Shown here in pieces: positions 1 through 12,812 of a stretch of 64,000 bases of DNA. The stretch is from Golubevia sp. BC0850. Taxonomy: Eukaryota; Basidiomycota; Exobasidiomycetes; Golubeviales; Golubeviaceae. The notes beneath the pieces are model-generated. The model saw only the letters and a program-made list of their open reading frames with translations. It did no database searches and had not been told where the DNA came from. Where the stretch lies: the NCBI GenBank assembly GCA_012976225.1, contig JAAVVG010000028.1:62001-126000 (forward strand). The letters are read 5' to 3'. The position numbers and the translations under genes are program-made. How positions within the stretch are numbered: position 1 is the first letter of the stretch; each line of letters begins with the position of its first letter.

Positions 1-2536
1 GAGCAGTCAAGAGAGAGCTCGGCAGAGCCGCCAAAGCTAGAGTCGACTCCAATCGCAAGAGGAGAGGAGCCAATGGATGGGCTGGCGGAGATACGGACAC
101 TGCAAACGAGACCGAAGATGGAGGCGGAGGAGCTGGAGCGGATGCTTATTCTTTCCTCCCAGCCAACAACGTTCTCTTCATGCCGTATGCTATCTGCATC
201 GTCAGTCGATACCCGATCTACAATCTCCTTTCGGACTGGAACAGAGTGGCTTGGCACAAGTACAGTAGGAACATCGAGATGCACAATCAGCTCATGAGCA
301 CGATTCTTCGCCACCCAGCTCCTCGTCTCGGAGAAACGTTCCTCATCAGTGCTACTACTGATGCTCTCGCCGCTAGAAGAGCTGCTGCCGGAGAATCTGC
401 AGCTTCGGAGGAGGACGTCATCTTCAAGTGCGCTTTCCCTGGAGCGATGGAATGGGGACGAGGCGTCATCTCAATCGACTTCACGATGTGGCCACTCTTC
501 AAAACTCTATCCATCGACAACATTCTCACGATCTGTGAGATCGCTCTGGCTCCTGGCGGTCGTATCCTCTTTCAATCTCGCCACCCTGCCCTTCTAGGTC
601 TCGCCGTAGAGACCATCAAGTATCTAGTCGAGCTTCGAGGATGGAAGGGAGTTTCTAACCAAAACTGCCACGCCCGTGACGTCAGAATCTACCTCGAAGA
701 TCCTGGTAACTGGATCATCGCCATCAACACTGAGCTACGAAGCATCGCTAAGGCTTCAGGAGACATCTGCGTCGTGGATCTAGACATCAATTTCGTCAAT
801 TGCTCTCGACCTCCTCCTGGAGCTCTGAGCACGAAAGCTGCTCGAGAGAAGAGAAGGAGAAAGCTTATCTCTGTCCTCGGATTCTCCACTGCCGACTATG
901 GTCCACCCAGAGAGTTTGTAGATGCCTATCCTGGAGGTCGTTTCAGACCTCTGAGTGAGATTTCCAACAAGAACTCAAGAGCCGGACTCGATCGTCTAGA
1001 AGAGCCTTCCTGGTGGGATCAAGGCGCAATCATTGCTGCTTTCGACAAGGTGCTTCACGAAGGATCAAAGACCACCTTCCTACAAAAGGTGTTGAAGAAC
1101 AGAGCTTCCCGTGTCGCTCCCGCTTCTCAATCCGAGGTAGCTGCCATTCTGGCTTTAAGAAGGAGAGCTTCTACTTTCGTAGATGCTAGAGACGGTTTGG
1201 AGAACAAGATTGGAAGACTCAACAAGAGACTGGCTTTCCTCATGAGCGAAAGTGACATGTGGAGAGCTCAATTCGAGAAAATCCAAACCTTGGTCGATCG
1301 GCTAACTAGAGAAGCTAACGAGCTCAGGTCGAAGGTGGACAAGGAAAGAAGAGAAAGTAGAAGGTTGAGCGGTGCTCTTGCACAGAGAGACATCGAGCAA
1401 GTTCAGCTACAGATCCAACTGAAAGGTGAGTGAAAAAAAAGTAAAAGGGACAGGAGAATTGATGAGTGGCGGCTAGACGAAGTTCAACTGAGATCTCTTC
1501 CTCACTCTTTTGTTCTTCAGAAACCGAGCAAGCCCGTGAAGCAGCGCGTCACGAGATGAAACGAATGAAGGCTGCTCTCGACACTCTCGAATACGAAAGA
1601 GAGGCTATGATGGACGAGATCAGGAACGTCGTTTCTGGATCCGGCGAACAAGACGTCGACATGGCAATCGGTCGTTACGACATGTCTTCAGACGGCGGTC
1701 ACTCTCGTACCAGCAGTCCTAGCACGAGTCAAGTCAGTCACACGCCTTCTCAAACAGCTGAGCTCATTGCTAGAGCTCGTGCTGGTGCTGAGGCTCGTAT
1801 CAACCAAGGCCCAGGAAGGAGCAGTCGAGCTGGAAGCGAGGCCCGTCACGGAGCTGGATCTTCAATGAGTCATGAGTCAGGAGCCGGAATAGGAGGCAAG
1901 AGATCACCTACTCAGTCTTCTGCTCAGAATCATTTCACTGACGACCAGATGAACTACGAGATTCAATCTAGGACCAGTGTCGTCACTGATCAAATCAGTA
2001 GGATTCAAGCTCAATTAGAGAATACGCTTTCGAACTTGGAAGGAAGGAGATCTGGAACTTTCGATCGAAATGAAAGGAGAGGCAGAAGAACTAGTACCAG
2101 CTCCGTGAACAGCAACAGATGGGATAGGTACGACGCTAGCTCCAGCACAGGTCATGGAGGAGAAAGACCTATGACTTCAGAGAGTGTCTCAAACGGATAC
2201 GAAGCTGTCGAATCTCTATCGGCTGATTCAGATTCTGCATCATCTCTTCCTCAAGGAGGGAGCAATGGTAGTAAAGGATCAGGCCCTTCTCGTTCAAGAG
2301 TTGGAAGTGTCGCACCTCCATCTTCATTCAAGCCTCCACCTTCAGTTCAACCCAAGAGTTCCGCAAGACAAAGAGTTCATTCGAATCCTTGGAAAGAGGC
2401 CGCCGCTCAGGGTTCTCCTTCTTTGAACAGCAAATCATCTTCCTCAAGCCTCAATTTCAACAACGACTCAGCCGACGAAGCTTCCTCACCCACCTATGCT
2501 CGATCTTCTTCTCAAGTAACCAATAACGAAATCTGA
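1..2536 (+). CDS. DENN-domain protein, 5' partial
   Basis: Two exons are visible, 1-1425 (frame starts at base 3) and 1521-2536, joined across a 95-nt GTGAGT...CAG intron in frame; 812 residues are in view and the gene runs off the left edge. The first part reads like the core (cDENN) and downstream (dDENN) modules of a DENN protein: NVLFMPYAICIVSRYPIYN followed by an LLSDWNR segment, then LAPGGRILFQSRHPALLGL and a Trp-rich strand GNWIIAINTELRS. DENN proteins are usually guanine exchange factors for Rab GTPases on membranes; that role here is inferred from the family. Residues from about 385 to 530 of the visible part are charged and heptad-like (coiled coil), crossing the intron. The last 280 residues are Ser/Arg-rich and probably disordered. 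The gene ends tail-to-tail with NPR3, 365 bp apart. Confidence 0.8.
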
Positions 2537-2901
2537 GAGACGTAGAACACCTTCGTTAGCTCGAGCCCAAATTCCTTTCAACTTCATCCACGCACAATTT
2601 CCCCCCATTTTCACGGACATGTTTTCTTTGGCTCTCTCCTCATCCTCTTTCTTATTGCATGATCTGTCTATCTATTTACAATTCTGGTTCCCTCAACTCA
2701 ATCCTGTCGACCCCTATCTTTGCTTAGTGCTACCTCAATTCCACCGCCGCTGCTGTCTGTCTTTGCTATTTTATCTAGGGAATTTCATGAACGCTTTTGT
2801 CACTCTCATCGCTTTCGTTTATGCAGAAACGAGATCCAAGTATTCATCGTCTGAAATGGTTGAAATTGAGTGGGTGATATTACATGAGTGGGTAGGAGAA
2901 G
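2537..2901. other. intergenic, convergent 3' ends
   Basis: This stretch lies between the stop codons of the DENN gene and NPR3. It is T/C-rich for the first 280 bases. I see no gene in it; it should hold both 3' untranslated regions and their poly(A) sites. Confidence 0.6.
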
Positions 2902-5900
2902 TTAGGGGTGTACAAAGGTGATTATCTCTTCTGATAGCTGAGAGAGAATGGCTCGGAGTTCTCTCCTGCGAAGCTCTTCTCTGCAAACGATCTCGTCGAC
3001 GGTGTGCTTTCCATTCAAATACGGAAGAAGCCTGGATGGGAGAGATCGAAAGATAGGGAAGATAGATTCGGTGAGTAAAAGACGCAGACCATCTAGCGAA
3101 TCAATTCCATCAACTCACCTCAGGAATCTTTGAGTCAGCCATTCTTCTTTTCCGTCCAGCATTGCGACGATCCATTCGCTCTCATCTCTATCCGCTCTGC
3201 TCGGTTCGGAAATCAAAGAAGGCTCGAAATCCCAATTCATCTCGTCTTCCAGCTCCTCGTCATCAAAGTCGTCTTCATCTGATTCGTTCGACGATGAAGA
3301 AGAGAAATCACTGATTTCGTCGAAAGGATCCTCGTTCTCTTGCACTTGCTCCAGAAGACTTGCTCGGGCTTCCGCTTGAGTGTCTTGGACTTGGGGTTCA
3401 CTTTCATCCAGAGCTACTTCTTGACCTTCTGAAGTAGGATGTGCCTCGGAAGCTGACTCTAGAGTCAGACCCAGACCCTCAGGGATGACTTCGTCCACCA
3501 AACTGTGAGCACGTTTTCTCTCTTCTCCTGGAGATAGCGAAATCTCGCTCGTCCCGCCAGCGTTTCTCGCAGTCTCTTCCTCTCCTTGATCCAATTTAGC
3601 AGTCGAACCTTCGAGCTCTTCCTCGTCAACAGTGATTTCCTCGCCTTCTCCGAAACCTTTGATTCTCATTCTGGCTCTGCTCGGAGATCTAGATTTCCTT
3701 CCTCTTCTGCTCCAGCCTGCCGAGTTGGGAAGACTGTTGTTGCTCCCAACACCGATATCTACAGAGCTGACCGATCGACCTCTCGTATCCACAGCGAGAG
3801 CGATGGAATTGGCTGTCGGCTGGTGGAGAGCTACTCCTCGACCTCGAGGAGTTACTGGTCTTGAGCCAGAGCCAGAGGCTGCTCCCGCTACTCCTCCAGT
3901 TCCACCGCTGCCATTGGAAGAGACAGCTGTCATTGGACTTGCAGAAGTCAGGGACGACAGACCAGAAGCTTCAAGAAGCATGGAAGGAGACCTTGATCTG
4001 GAGACTGGTCTTCTTTCGAACCTCAAGGATTCGACCTTCTTGCTCTCCGGCGAGAAGTGGCCCAACTGATGGAGGCGGGTAGTTGGAGAAAGCTGAGTTG
4101 AGCTAGAGTTGGTGGATTGGTTGTTGTTGGAAGCTGTCTTCGGCCTGGTAGAACTCATCAAGCCGGTCATTGTTGAAGAATCTTGAGCGTAGCTCGAGTT
4201 ACTCCTTCGCTTGATCGACTTGGTTGCCAAAGGAGGGGGCGAGTTGGGGGGTGGGTTAGATCTGGATCTAGATCGGATCCTTCCTCGTTTGTTGTCTTCT
4301 GAATTCCTTCTTTCGCCTTCCTGTTCAGGTCCTTCGTCTTTCTCCATTTCCTTCCTGGCCACCTTTTCCGCCTGATTCAAAGCTTGATTTCTCAACCTTT
4401 CGATTTTAACTAGTCTTCTATCCTCTCTTAGTTTTCGCCTATCTAAGGTTTCCTTTCTCTTCTCAATTCTTCCAACTTTCAACTCCATAGCCCTCCTTTT
4501 GACATTTTCAGTTGCAACCAGTCTCAACCGGACTTTCATTGGAGCAACAAATTCATGTCTAAGAAGCCATATCAGAGCATCCAAACAGAGTTGCTTTTGT
4601 CGCTGAATCTGGGCAGGATGAACGTAGGATTGAGAGTCTTGACGAGATGACGCTTGAGGTTTCTGTTTAGGTTCGGAGGAGGGAGCATTCATGCTGTTTG
4701 AGAATTGAGTGGAGAAAGTTGAAGGCCCATAAGGATTGCTGTTGCTTCTTGAGGTTGAGATCTCGAAGTGAGAAGAGAAAGGTAGTAGGGAATACGAAAG
4801 AGAAGAAAGAAGGGACGGAAGAGATTGGAGGGTCGGAAAGGTGAAAGACCAGGAATCCGAGAGTTGAGGTAGACTGCAGATCGAGAACGGAAGAGGGGCA
4901 CAAAACGTAAGTATCGAATCGAGAAACCCGAAGCTATAACAGTAAGAGTTGTTGACTAAAAGGTCACTGAAGACTCACTCTTCAAGATCGAGCATGGGAG
5001 AAATTGAATAGGTGCTGTTGATGCGAGGAACATCGACCACTCTTGCTTCTCGATAATAGATTAAATGTCTGACCATCGGGTAGACATCTTCGTAGAGATC
5101 CCATTCTAGTAGGTCTGCTAGCTCGGCGAATCTGCAAGAAGGTGACGAGAGTGAGATTAAAATCAGCTCGTGGAGGAGTAGCAGGCTGGTTTCGTCGTAA
5201 CTCACGTTGGAACTCCCGAGAGAGTCGGCTTCAATAGGTCGGTAAACTTGCGAGCCCAGCTTTCGATTCCAGAGGGAGGCAAAGGTGCTTCATCGTCTGC
5301 ATCCGGCTCCACGTTATCGTTCTCCTCAGATTCCCCATCTGCACCGTCGTCTTCTCTTCTGTTCTTTCTGCCTCTGCCTCTCGTAGTCCCCCTTCTTCCT
5401 CCCCTCCCAGATTTGTCTGCTTCCGAGTTCGAGTAAGAATTGGAGTTGGAGTTGCCAATAATGGCAGCACCAGGCCTATCATTTAGAATTAACAGAGTTT
5501 TCCAAGGGAGTAAGAAAGGACCAGTAGTCCTAGTGAACTCTACGAACGTGAATTGCTCGGGCAGTAGAGAGTTTGAATATTTGCGGATCTTCTGAAGGAT
5601 CTTGGATTCTGATTCCTCGCCGACATCAGTGTCGAGAGGATTTCTTCCTCCCATCTCGTCTCCAGCCAATCCACTTCCCAAGGCATTCCCTCGCGGGTTC
5701 AGATCTAAATCTAGTTCAGGTCTTCCTTCTCCAGCCAAAAAGACCGGGTCGTTTCCATCTAGCTCGGTTTGAACGTCCAGAGCGCTGAGCATTCTGACTG
5801 GGTCGTGAATTAGAGGAGGTAGTTGAAGGTGGGCGTCAATTGTGTCGTTGATCGATACAAAAGCTCCTGAAGATCTAGCAATAGAGGTGTGAAGGTCTCG

Positions 5901-7782
5901 AAGCGATCGAGGGAGAGAAGAGGATGCTAGAGCTTGCGTCATATAAGAAGAATAAGATGCACCTGTTTTGAGAAGAGGGCGAGGGAAGGAAGATTTAGAA
6001 AGGCAGGCAAGGTGCTTTGACGGATCTCAAGTATCGGGATAAGATGATGAACGATCCAGAACAGAGCCAAAACTACTAACCATCCTCGAAACATCTTTCC
6101 CTCAGAGCTATCAACCCTTCGGCCTCTCTTCTCACGTAATCACATCTGCACTGCTCAGCATAAAGAGCAGCAGCCATCTTGAAAGCCACATTATCATACC
6201 AGAATTGTAACCAGGAGGATAGCGAGAGAGAATCTGGACCATTCAAAGAAGTTGAGGTTGTAGTTCCTGAGCCAAGAGCTGAGTTCGATCCGATTGGATT
6301 GGTTGAAGGACGAGATAGGACCAGGACTAGATGAAAGAGCGTTAGAGATGAAGAAGAAGGGGTACGTTCTAACTTGGGCTTGGATTTTGATTTGGATCTC
6401 TTGCTGGGATTTGAACTCTGTTCACGAAGTTGGCTTCCTTCGAGGCTTGCATCTGCTCTTCCTCTAGCTCTCTCGGAATCTAAACTTCCCTTTGAGGGTT
6501 TGGATTGAGGATTGAGATGAAATTCAGAAGTCTCGTCGTAATGGACGTGAGGATGTGTGTCCGGTTGAGTTGGCTGGAGATTGCTCCTGTCTGGATGATC
6601 CGAACTATTCGGCGGAGATGATTTCGTCTCTCTTGTTCTTCCTCTGAAAGTAGAGTTCCTTTCGAATTTTCCGGGTCTTTGAAATTCCGAATCCTCTATC
6701 TCTTCATCTCCATCCTCTCCATCATCTTCCTCGTTTACTCCGCCTTCTCCATAACCATCGTCTTCCTCCCTCTCCTCTCTTTCACCCCACGTCCCATCCT
6801 TCCCAACTGCTACTGGATGACCGAGGAAAGCTAAATCGTCAACGATCAGCTCGAATTTCTGTTGGCAGAGTTCTCTCCTGGGAGCTAATAGAGCAGCTAA
6901 GACCTCGATCGGATAACCTAGGAATTGAGTATAAGACTTGAGCGTTGAGGGTGAAGATCTTCTTCTGTTCCTGTTTCCACTTCCATTGTTCCCTCCTCCT
7001 CCGATTTCAGAATTATCTCCAACAGTGGAGGGAGCTTTTCGAGTTCTTGACCTAGAGGTGGATCGAATTCGATTCGAAGATGGCAAGATGCCTTCTCTAG
7101 TCTTGGATCTGCTTCTTCTATCATTTGAATCCAATCCAAAAGAGGGTCTTCTCAATCGATCCTTGTTGATGTTTCCCATTGAGATGAACTCATCGTCTGA
7201 ATCCTCATTTACACCTCTATCTCTATCTCTCCCGTCGAAATTGAAGTCCCCATCAGTTGAAGATTCACTCTCTGTTGAACTAGTTAAACCATCCAATTCG
7301 TTCTCGTCACTTGATAATTCATCCTCTTCTTGATTGTCCCTATCTCGTTCTTCCAGTTCTTGATGATACCTCTTATCTCTGCCACCCCTCTCTCTATCTC
7401 TTCCTTCTCTTTCGCCATCTGAAACTCCAAACGATCTTTGACGTGGTTTCTTACTTGAATTGTTCTGGTATCTCTGTTGTGAATCATTGGTATCGTCTAT
7501 TGAGTTTGAATCATCTTGATCTTTCTTTGCCTTTCCCTTCCCTTTCCTATCCCCATTCCCATAATCTTCTCCTCCATTTCCATTCCTGGCTTGCCTCGAA
7601 GAAGTTCCTTTCTTCTCTAATTGATCTTGAGTTGATGAATTTGTAGCGTAATACCTGATTCTTGAATACCTTTTGAGTAAGTGAGGTCGCTTTGGATAAG
7701 AGAAGATAAGATTCTCACCTCGAGAGGAGGAAGTGACCAGTAGAACGGCTATTAAAGGTGAAGTGGAAGAATTGGAGCTCAT
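2902..7782 (-). CDS. NPR3: NPR3, GATOR1/SEACIT subunit (nitrogen permease regulator 3)
   Basis: Five exons join in frame: 7782-6081, 5962-5206, 5131-4979, 4873-3119, 3031-2902, giving 1498 residues. With Npr2 and Iml1 this protein forms the GTPase-activating complex that damps TORC1 at the vacuole when nitrogen or amino acids are short (family knowledge). Family landmarks appear in order: PLIAVLLVTSSSRGENLIFSYP split near residue 10-30, FLGYPIEVLAALLAPRRELC near 285, LTLFHLVLVLSRP near 475, WLQFWYDNVAFKMAAALYAEQC near 530, then EQFTFVEFTRTTGPFLLPWK, FAELADLLEWDLYEDVYPMV, TYSISPMLDLE, LDALIWLLRHEF, and the closing EWIVAMLDGKEEWLTQRF with LNGKHTVDEIVCREE on the last exon. It is about twice the usual fungal length because of disordered Ser/Arg/Asp inserts at roughly residues 45-280, 335-465 and 960-1370. 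Confidence 0.93.
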
Positions 7783-7930
7783 CTTTCCATACTGACTCTA
7801 TTCAAGAAAAGAACTTGGAAGATACAAGAAGAGAAGAAATGAAAAGGATAAGATGCGATCGATGATGGAGGTTGTCCAAGAGAAGTCGTTGCGCTCTCTT
7901 TCTCCTTCCTTCTTGACTACTACTTTCGCC

Positions 7931-9410
7931 ATGAATCAACTTCCAGACGAAGATGCCGAAGTTTGGGAGCCACTTAACCTCCATGATCCTCCAGAAGAAA
8001 TCGCAGATCGTATCGTCTTTTACATCAGAGGCTGAGCAATCGTGGACTTCAAAGGGCATTCTGTCGAGCAGGTCGAGGAAAGGATTCAAAGAAGGAAGTA
8101 AGTTATGGGATATCATCTTCTTCTCTCTCGTGTATATATGAATAGTTCTCCGATCTTCTCGCTTGTCTCTTCACCATCTTGAATCGACAGATTGAGAGAC
8201 TCGACGGTTAGTACGTTAGCTCGTCTATGTCGGGACTCTTACTGGCTTCACTCAAGTATACTTCTCGAACAAGTGACTCTCAAACTATTCACTTCCCTGC
8301 TTTCTACCTGAATCTATTGCAAGAATCAGAAGCAGGTGGGTGCGTCAAGTCTCTTCTAGCTGCTCGTCCAACAAATCAATCTGAAGACCAAATGCAAATT
8401 GCGGTGAATCAAGATCTCCTCAAATCTTTGAACCCTGCTCAAAAGTATGCTTACGAAGAATCGAAGGTGTATAAAATGAAAGTCTTTATATTTAGCCGTC
8501 TTATCAACCTTCAGACTTTAGTCGTTGAATATCCAGATTTAACAGGTTCCCCTTTCGTAGAAAAAGTGGATGGTAGACAAGTCCCTCTCTCATTCCTGAC
8601 AAACTCTCTCAAGAGATTGCATATCTGCCGCAGACATAAGAGAACGAAGGGGCTTACAGTTCAGAGGGCTGTATGGCTCCTCTGCTTCTGTCCCCTTCTT
8701 CATCAAGCGATCCTCAACTTCTCGGTTAATCCGGAGGGAGCCGAAATTCTTCAAGATCACCATGAAGGGTTTTAAGGGAAATCAAATGTGAAGAAGCTGA
8801 CTATCGAGGTCTGGTTCGAGAATGGAGTCACAAGCCTGAAGGAGTGGGGAAAAGGTTTGGGGACTCGTAAAAAATTGAGAACAGGAAATCGAAAGAGTGG
8901 TGCAGTCTATCATGCTCTTTCAGCCACTAAAGAGTTAGAAATTGTCGAAATATCGATGTCTTCAACAGATGAAGATCCAGACACCGCGGTTAACATTGCA
9001 CGCATAGAAGCTCTGCTGGCCGGATCCAGACAATCACTAAGATACCTCTGCCTCTTCGGTTTATTTCCAGATGGAGCAAGATTCGAAGGAGTTGTCGACT
9101 ATTCCATTTTCAAAAACCTCAAGACCTTTTCTCTCTGGAGTTCATGGTGATGATAGGGGCTCGATTCCCCAAGAGTTTAGAGGTCATACGATTAAACCAT
9201 TATTTCTTCGATGATTCAAGACTTCAGACCATGGTTCTTGAAGATGAGAGTTAAATGGATATCGTGAGAGATAATCTCAACATCAAAGAGGTCTCCGTTC
9301 CGGAAGGAGCTATGGGTAGAAACAGGGAAGAGATTACCCACAAAGGTTTCCGAAAGAAATGAGATCAGGCTGGGAAGAATCATGAGGATCTCGACTTGAT
9401 CAAAATAGAA
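7931..9410 (+). pseudogene. F-box/LRR-like gene remnant (type A)
   Basis: An ATG at 7931 opens an F-box-like stretch (LHDPPEEIADRIVFYI) that meets TGA at 8033. After a possible intron, LARLCRDSYWLHSSILLEQV at about 8210-8270 looks like the rest of an F-box in another frame. Frame 1 then runs from 8227 to a TAA at 8773 and carries on in the same frame from 8776 to 9150 (GKSNVKKLTIEVWF). Short decayed pieces follow to about 9410. The middle matches the copy at 60326-61233: WLLCFCPLLHQAILNF here against WLLFFLPSLQHATLHV there. F-box proteins normally link substrates to SCF ubiquitin ligases; I infer this copy no longer can. The in-frame TAA and frame changes could in part be missed introns, but the TAA at 8773 has no splice sites around it. 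Confidence 0.6.
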
Positions 9411-10075
9411 AGGTGAAAGTAACTTATTTCAAAGCTGGAGAGAGCTGTGAGTATCTCCTTTGTCTCGCGCGCTGTCTCTTCATAGGTCTGCTACATTCTG
9501 ATTCTCTTCCTCGTTCTGACGATTTGCCCCTTCCCTTTTCAGATGACGACTGCCTCTCTACAATTCATGCGCCCTCTGATTTTCACGCTTAGATTTTCCG
9601 TCTCAGGGATCTTTCAGGAAGGGATGAAATGAGGGCTTTCAAAAGCTGTAACAAAGAGAGAAATTGGAGGAGAGCAAGTGAAGAAGAAAAGACTCAAGAG
9701 AAGGACGATCTCAAAACCAATTTTCCGACGAAACAGATCCGAGTTCGATTTTTGCTTCGACCTGATTTTTGAATTGTCGAGTCTGATTGTTTGCGAGACT
9801 TGCTGCATTAGATGGCTCTAGACCGCTCGCTCCCTTCAATCTCAGTGCTCTAGTGATGGGCAAGCTGGTATTCGCTAAGTGGTATTCGCTAAGAGAAACA
9901 GAGGATGAAACGTGATGAAAATGCACTCTTGAGATATTGATACAATGATTTGTTTCCTACGAAGACGTGAGCTGAGCTTGTCGACAGGGCACCTCTCCCT
10001 GTCTCTTGATCCCTATTCTCCTTTTCCCTCCAACCCAACTTCTAGTCTATGTCAACCGCGATTACTTTTTCACTT
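9411..10075. other. intergenic, no gene seen
   Basis: About 660 bases between the F-box remnant and the 3' end of SPP1. Short open frames exist on both strands but none has recognisable content or splice-compatible neighbours. The right part must include the SPP1 3' untranslated region. Confidence 0.55.
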
Positions 10076-12632
10076 TCACTTGATTTCATTCTCAGCAGAA
10101 GCCTTTGATTCCGCAGAGATCGCCTCCGAGACATTTGAAATCCTTTCTCTCAGATTCGACAATTCCAACGAGAGTTGAGAAAGAAGGTTTGTCTGAGATG
10201 ATCCCAAAAACCAAAAGAGTGGAAGAAGAACGAAAAAAAAGAGAAAACACAACATCAGAAGAATGTCAAGAAAATCTGCAAGATCCGAACCCCACAGCAA
10301 TCTTCCAAAGTCGACTTCGAAACTCACCTGAACTTCCTTCTCAACCTCAAAATCAGCACCTCTAACCATACTCCAATCAACATGTCTCTTACATTTCCTT
10401 TTGGCGACCTTACAAACGTAAGGTTGTCTGACATCCAACCCATCCTCAACAACATCATCCCAATCCTCCCATAAAACCCCATCCAATTCCAAACTTTCCT
10501 CCAAAACCCTCTTCCCAACTTCCTGATTACACCAATTCCAAAACCTTTCCTCATCCCAATTGAGTCTTGAATCATAACCACAAGGAGGACCTGTTGTGAT
10601 TTTAACCTTGACTTCTTCTTCTGTACCAATACCAGTTTCAGTTTCTTTAGATTTTGATTTTGATTTCCCTTTCTTGGTCTTCTTAGAACCAGTTGTGATT
10701 TCTTCAGAAATTTTTACAGGTTCTAAATTCACAGTTCTATCTTCAGCTAATTGTAAAAGTTTAGATCTAGCTTGAATTGAATCTAAAGAAACATTCACTT
10801 TCTCTTTCCTTTTCAATAAATCTATAAACCTTTTTCTTAGAGTTAAAAATTCTTCTTCTGATTTAGTCGATGAAGCATTAAGAGTTGAATTGAACTTGAA
10901 ATCTCCATTTCTATCAGATTCTTCAAAAGGAAACAATTCTTTCAAAAGATTTCTATCAACTCCATCAACGTTTAAACTTAGATTCTTAATTTCCTCCAAA
11001 ACTCCCATTTGATTCGAGTTGGATTTTTCAAAATGAGGAACCTCTTGATCTCTACTCCTTTCATTTCCCCAAGACTCTCCAAACTTCCCAAACCATTCCT
11101 CTCCTACTCCAACTCCTTCCGCAGAACTTTCTTCCACATTTTTCAAAATCTCTAACTCCTTAACCAGATTCTCAACGTTCTCTTTATCTCCTCCATTTTC
11201 TTCTACTCCTTCAATCTTTTCCCCTTCCTTCTTAATTCCCATCGAGCTTTCATTCCCCCAAATCACGATCCCTTCTTTCCTCCTTGCGGTTCTGACTCTT
11301 CCGCTCAATAATCTCTCGATTCCACCGTGTAAACCAGCATCTTTACCTGCGTACTTCGTCTTCAAAATCCTAGCTGAAGCCATTAATAAACCGCATCTTT
11401 CTGAGCAATATCTAGATAATGGGGGTAAGGCTGCTCGGGTACAGTCAGTTCGGAGACAGGGTGGTTTGTAGGTTGTTTGTTGACCATCTGAGAGGAAAAA
11501 AGAAAAAGAAGAGAAAAGTCAGAAGGAGGGCGAAGGAAGAGATGGGGGAAGTGGAAAAAAACAGTGGAAATGAAACGACTCACCAGTTTCACAATTCGTA
11601 CAAATGAACATGTCAATTAGTTCAGCTTGTCTTTCTGAGATCCCCATGCATCCAATGTGATACCATTCGTCGCAACTGTGGGGTTTTGGAGGAAAGAAAA
11701 ATAAGGGTAAAGTTTAGACAGAAGACAAGGCGTGGCACCTACTTCAGCCACTTCCAGGTTCCCAGTGAATAAACTCACGTATCACATGCGATCATCATTT
11801 TGCTTTCATCTGTAATGAGCAAATGAAAAGGAGTGAGTAAAATTCGATTCTTTCTAGAAGGGCCAGGATCTGATACTGATCCTCCTTTGAACATCCCTCT
11901 GTTCTCTATGATCCTGTCCTTCACCTATATCCTCTAACTGACTCTCCTTCTTTCCATCACGTCCTCCCATCTGTCGTTACCTCACTCACCATAAAGAGTT
12001 TTACAGATACAATAAAGTTTAGTGTCTTCCTCTTCCAGCTGTTGAACGTAAGCCCCATTCTCTATAGCTTCCAAAGCCAACCTTTCCTTTTCCTCCAGTT
12101 CTCTTGCAGCAGCTTCAGCTTCTCTCTGAGCTTGAGCAGCTGCAGCGGCTTCTCTTGCTTCTCTAGCTGATGCTGAGTTGGATTTGGATTTGGAATTGGA
12201 AGTACTTGCACCTCCGGGTTTAGGTTTCCCTCTTGGTTTCCCTTTTGGCCATCCTGCTTTGCCTACAGTAGGTGTAGGCGTAGGCGTAGCAGCAGCAGCA
12301 GTAGTAGTAGTAGAAACTAGAGGTTGATCGATGGAAAGAGCCCAATCTGTATGAGGAGATTGAAATCTGACTGATGGCTTAGAACTGTTGTTGTTGCTGT
12401 TGTTAATTGAAAGATCATCTGGAGTTGGAGTTGAAGATGGAGTTCTAGAATGAGATCTTTGAGATGCAGGTGCAGATTGAGATGGCTTTGGAGATGATCT
12501 CTTCCTTTTGAGTGAATCGTAAAGTGAACTGGTTCCTATTGGACTGCCTAGACCAACTGATGGCCCATTTGAACCTGAAACTGAACCTGATCCTGATCCT
12601 GAATTGGACGTGTAAAGTGATGAGGGATCCAT
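10076..12632 (-). CDS. SPP1: SPP1/Cps40-type COMPASS subunit with PHD finger
   Basis: Five exons join in frame: 12632-11990, 11809-11779 (31 nt), 11675-11584, 11487-10328, 10192-10076; 680 residues. Spp1 (CXXC1/Cfp1 in animals) is the H3K4me3-reading subunit of the Set1 methyltransferase complex in the nucleus. A PHD finger is assembled from four exons: LYCICKTLYGDE, SKMMIACDTCDEWYHIGCMG, then FICTNC; the 31-nt exon carries its centre. After it comes the second cysteine cluster (PPCLRTDCTRAALPPLSRYC then SERCG), typical of the Spp1/CXXC1 family, and then a charged helical C-terminus. The first 200 residues are Ser/Thr/Ala-rich with poly-Ala coiled stretches. I chose the ATG at 12632; an in-frame ATG at 12728 would add 32 unlikely residues. 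LSM1 starts 180 bp away in the other direction. Confidence 0.9.
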
Positions 12633-12812
12633 TGACTCAGAGAGGATACAATAAGATGAGAGAAAGATGCAAGATTGCAAGATGCACCTCTCCCTCTTCC
12701 TTCCCATCCCATCCCATCTTGATCTCATCTGACTAAAATCTGATCAGTTTCAATCATTCAATCATTCAATCCAGCAATTCATCTAAGTCATTCAGTCATT
12801 CAGTAACCAACG

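Noticed and set aside
12633-12728. Upstream in-frame ATG that would extend SPP1
   Set aside because: The added residues (MRSRWDGMGRKRER and on) look like untranslated leader and leave only about 85 bp to LSM1.
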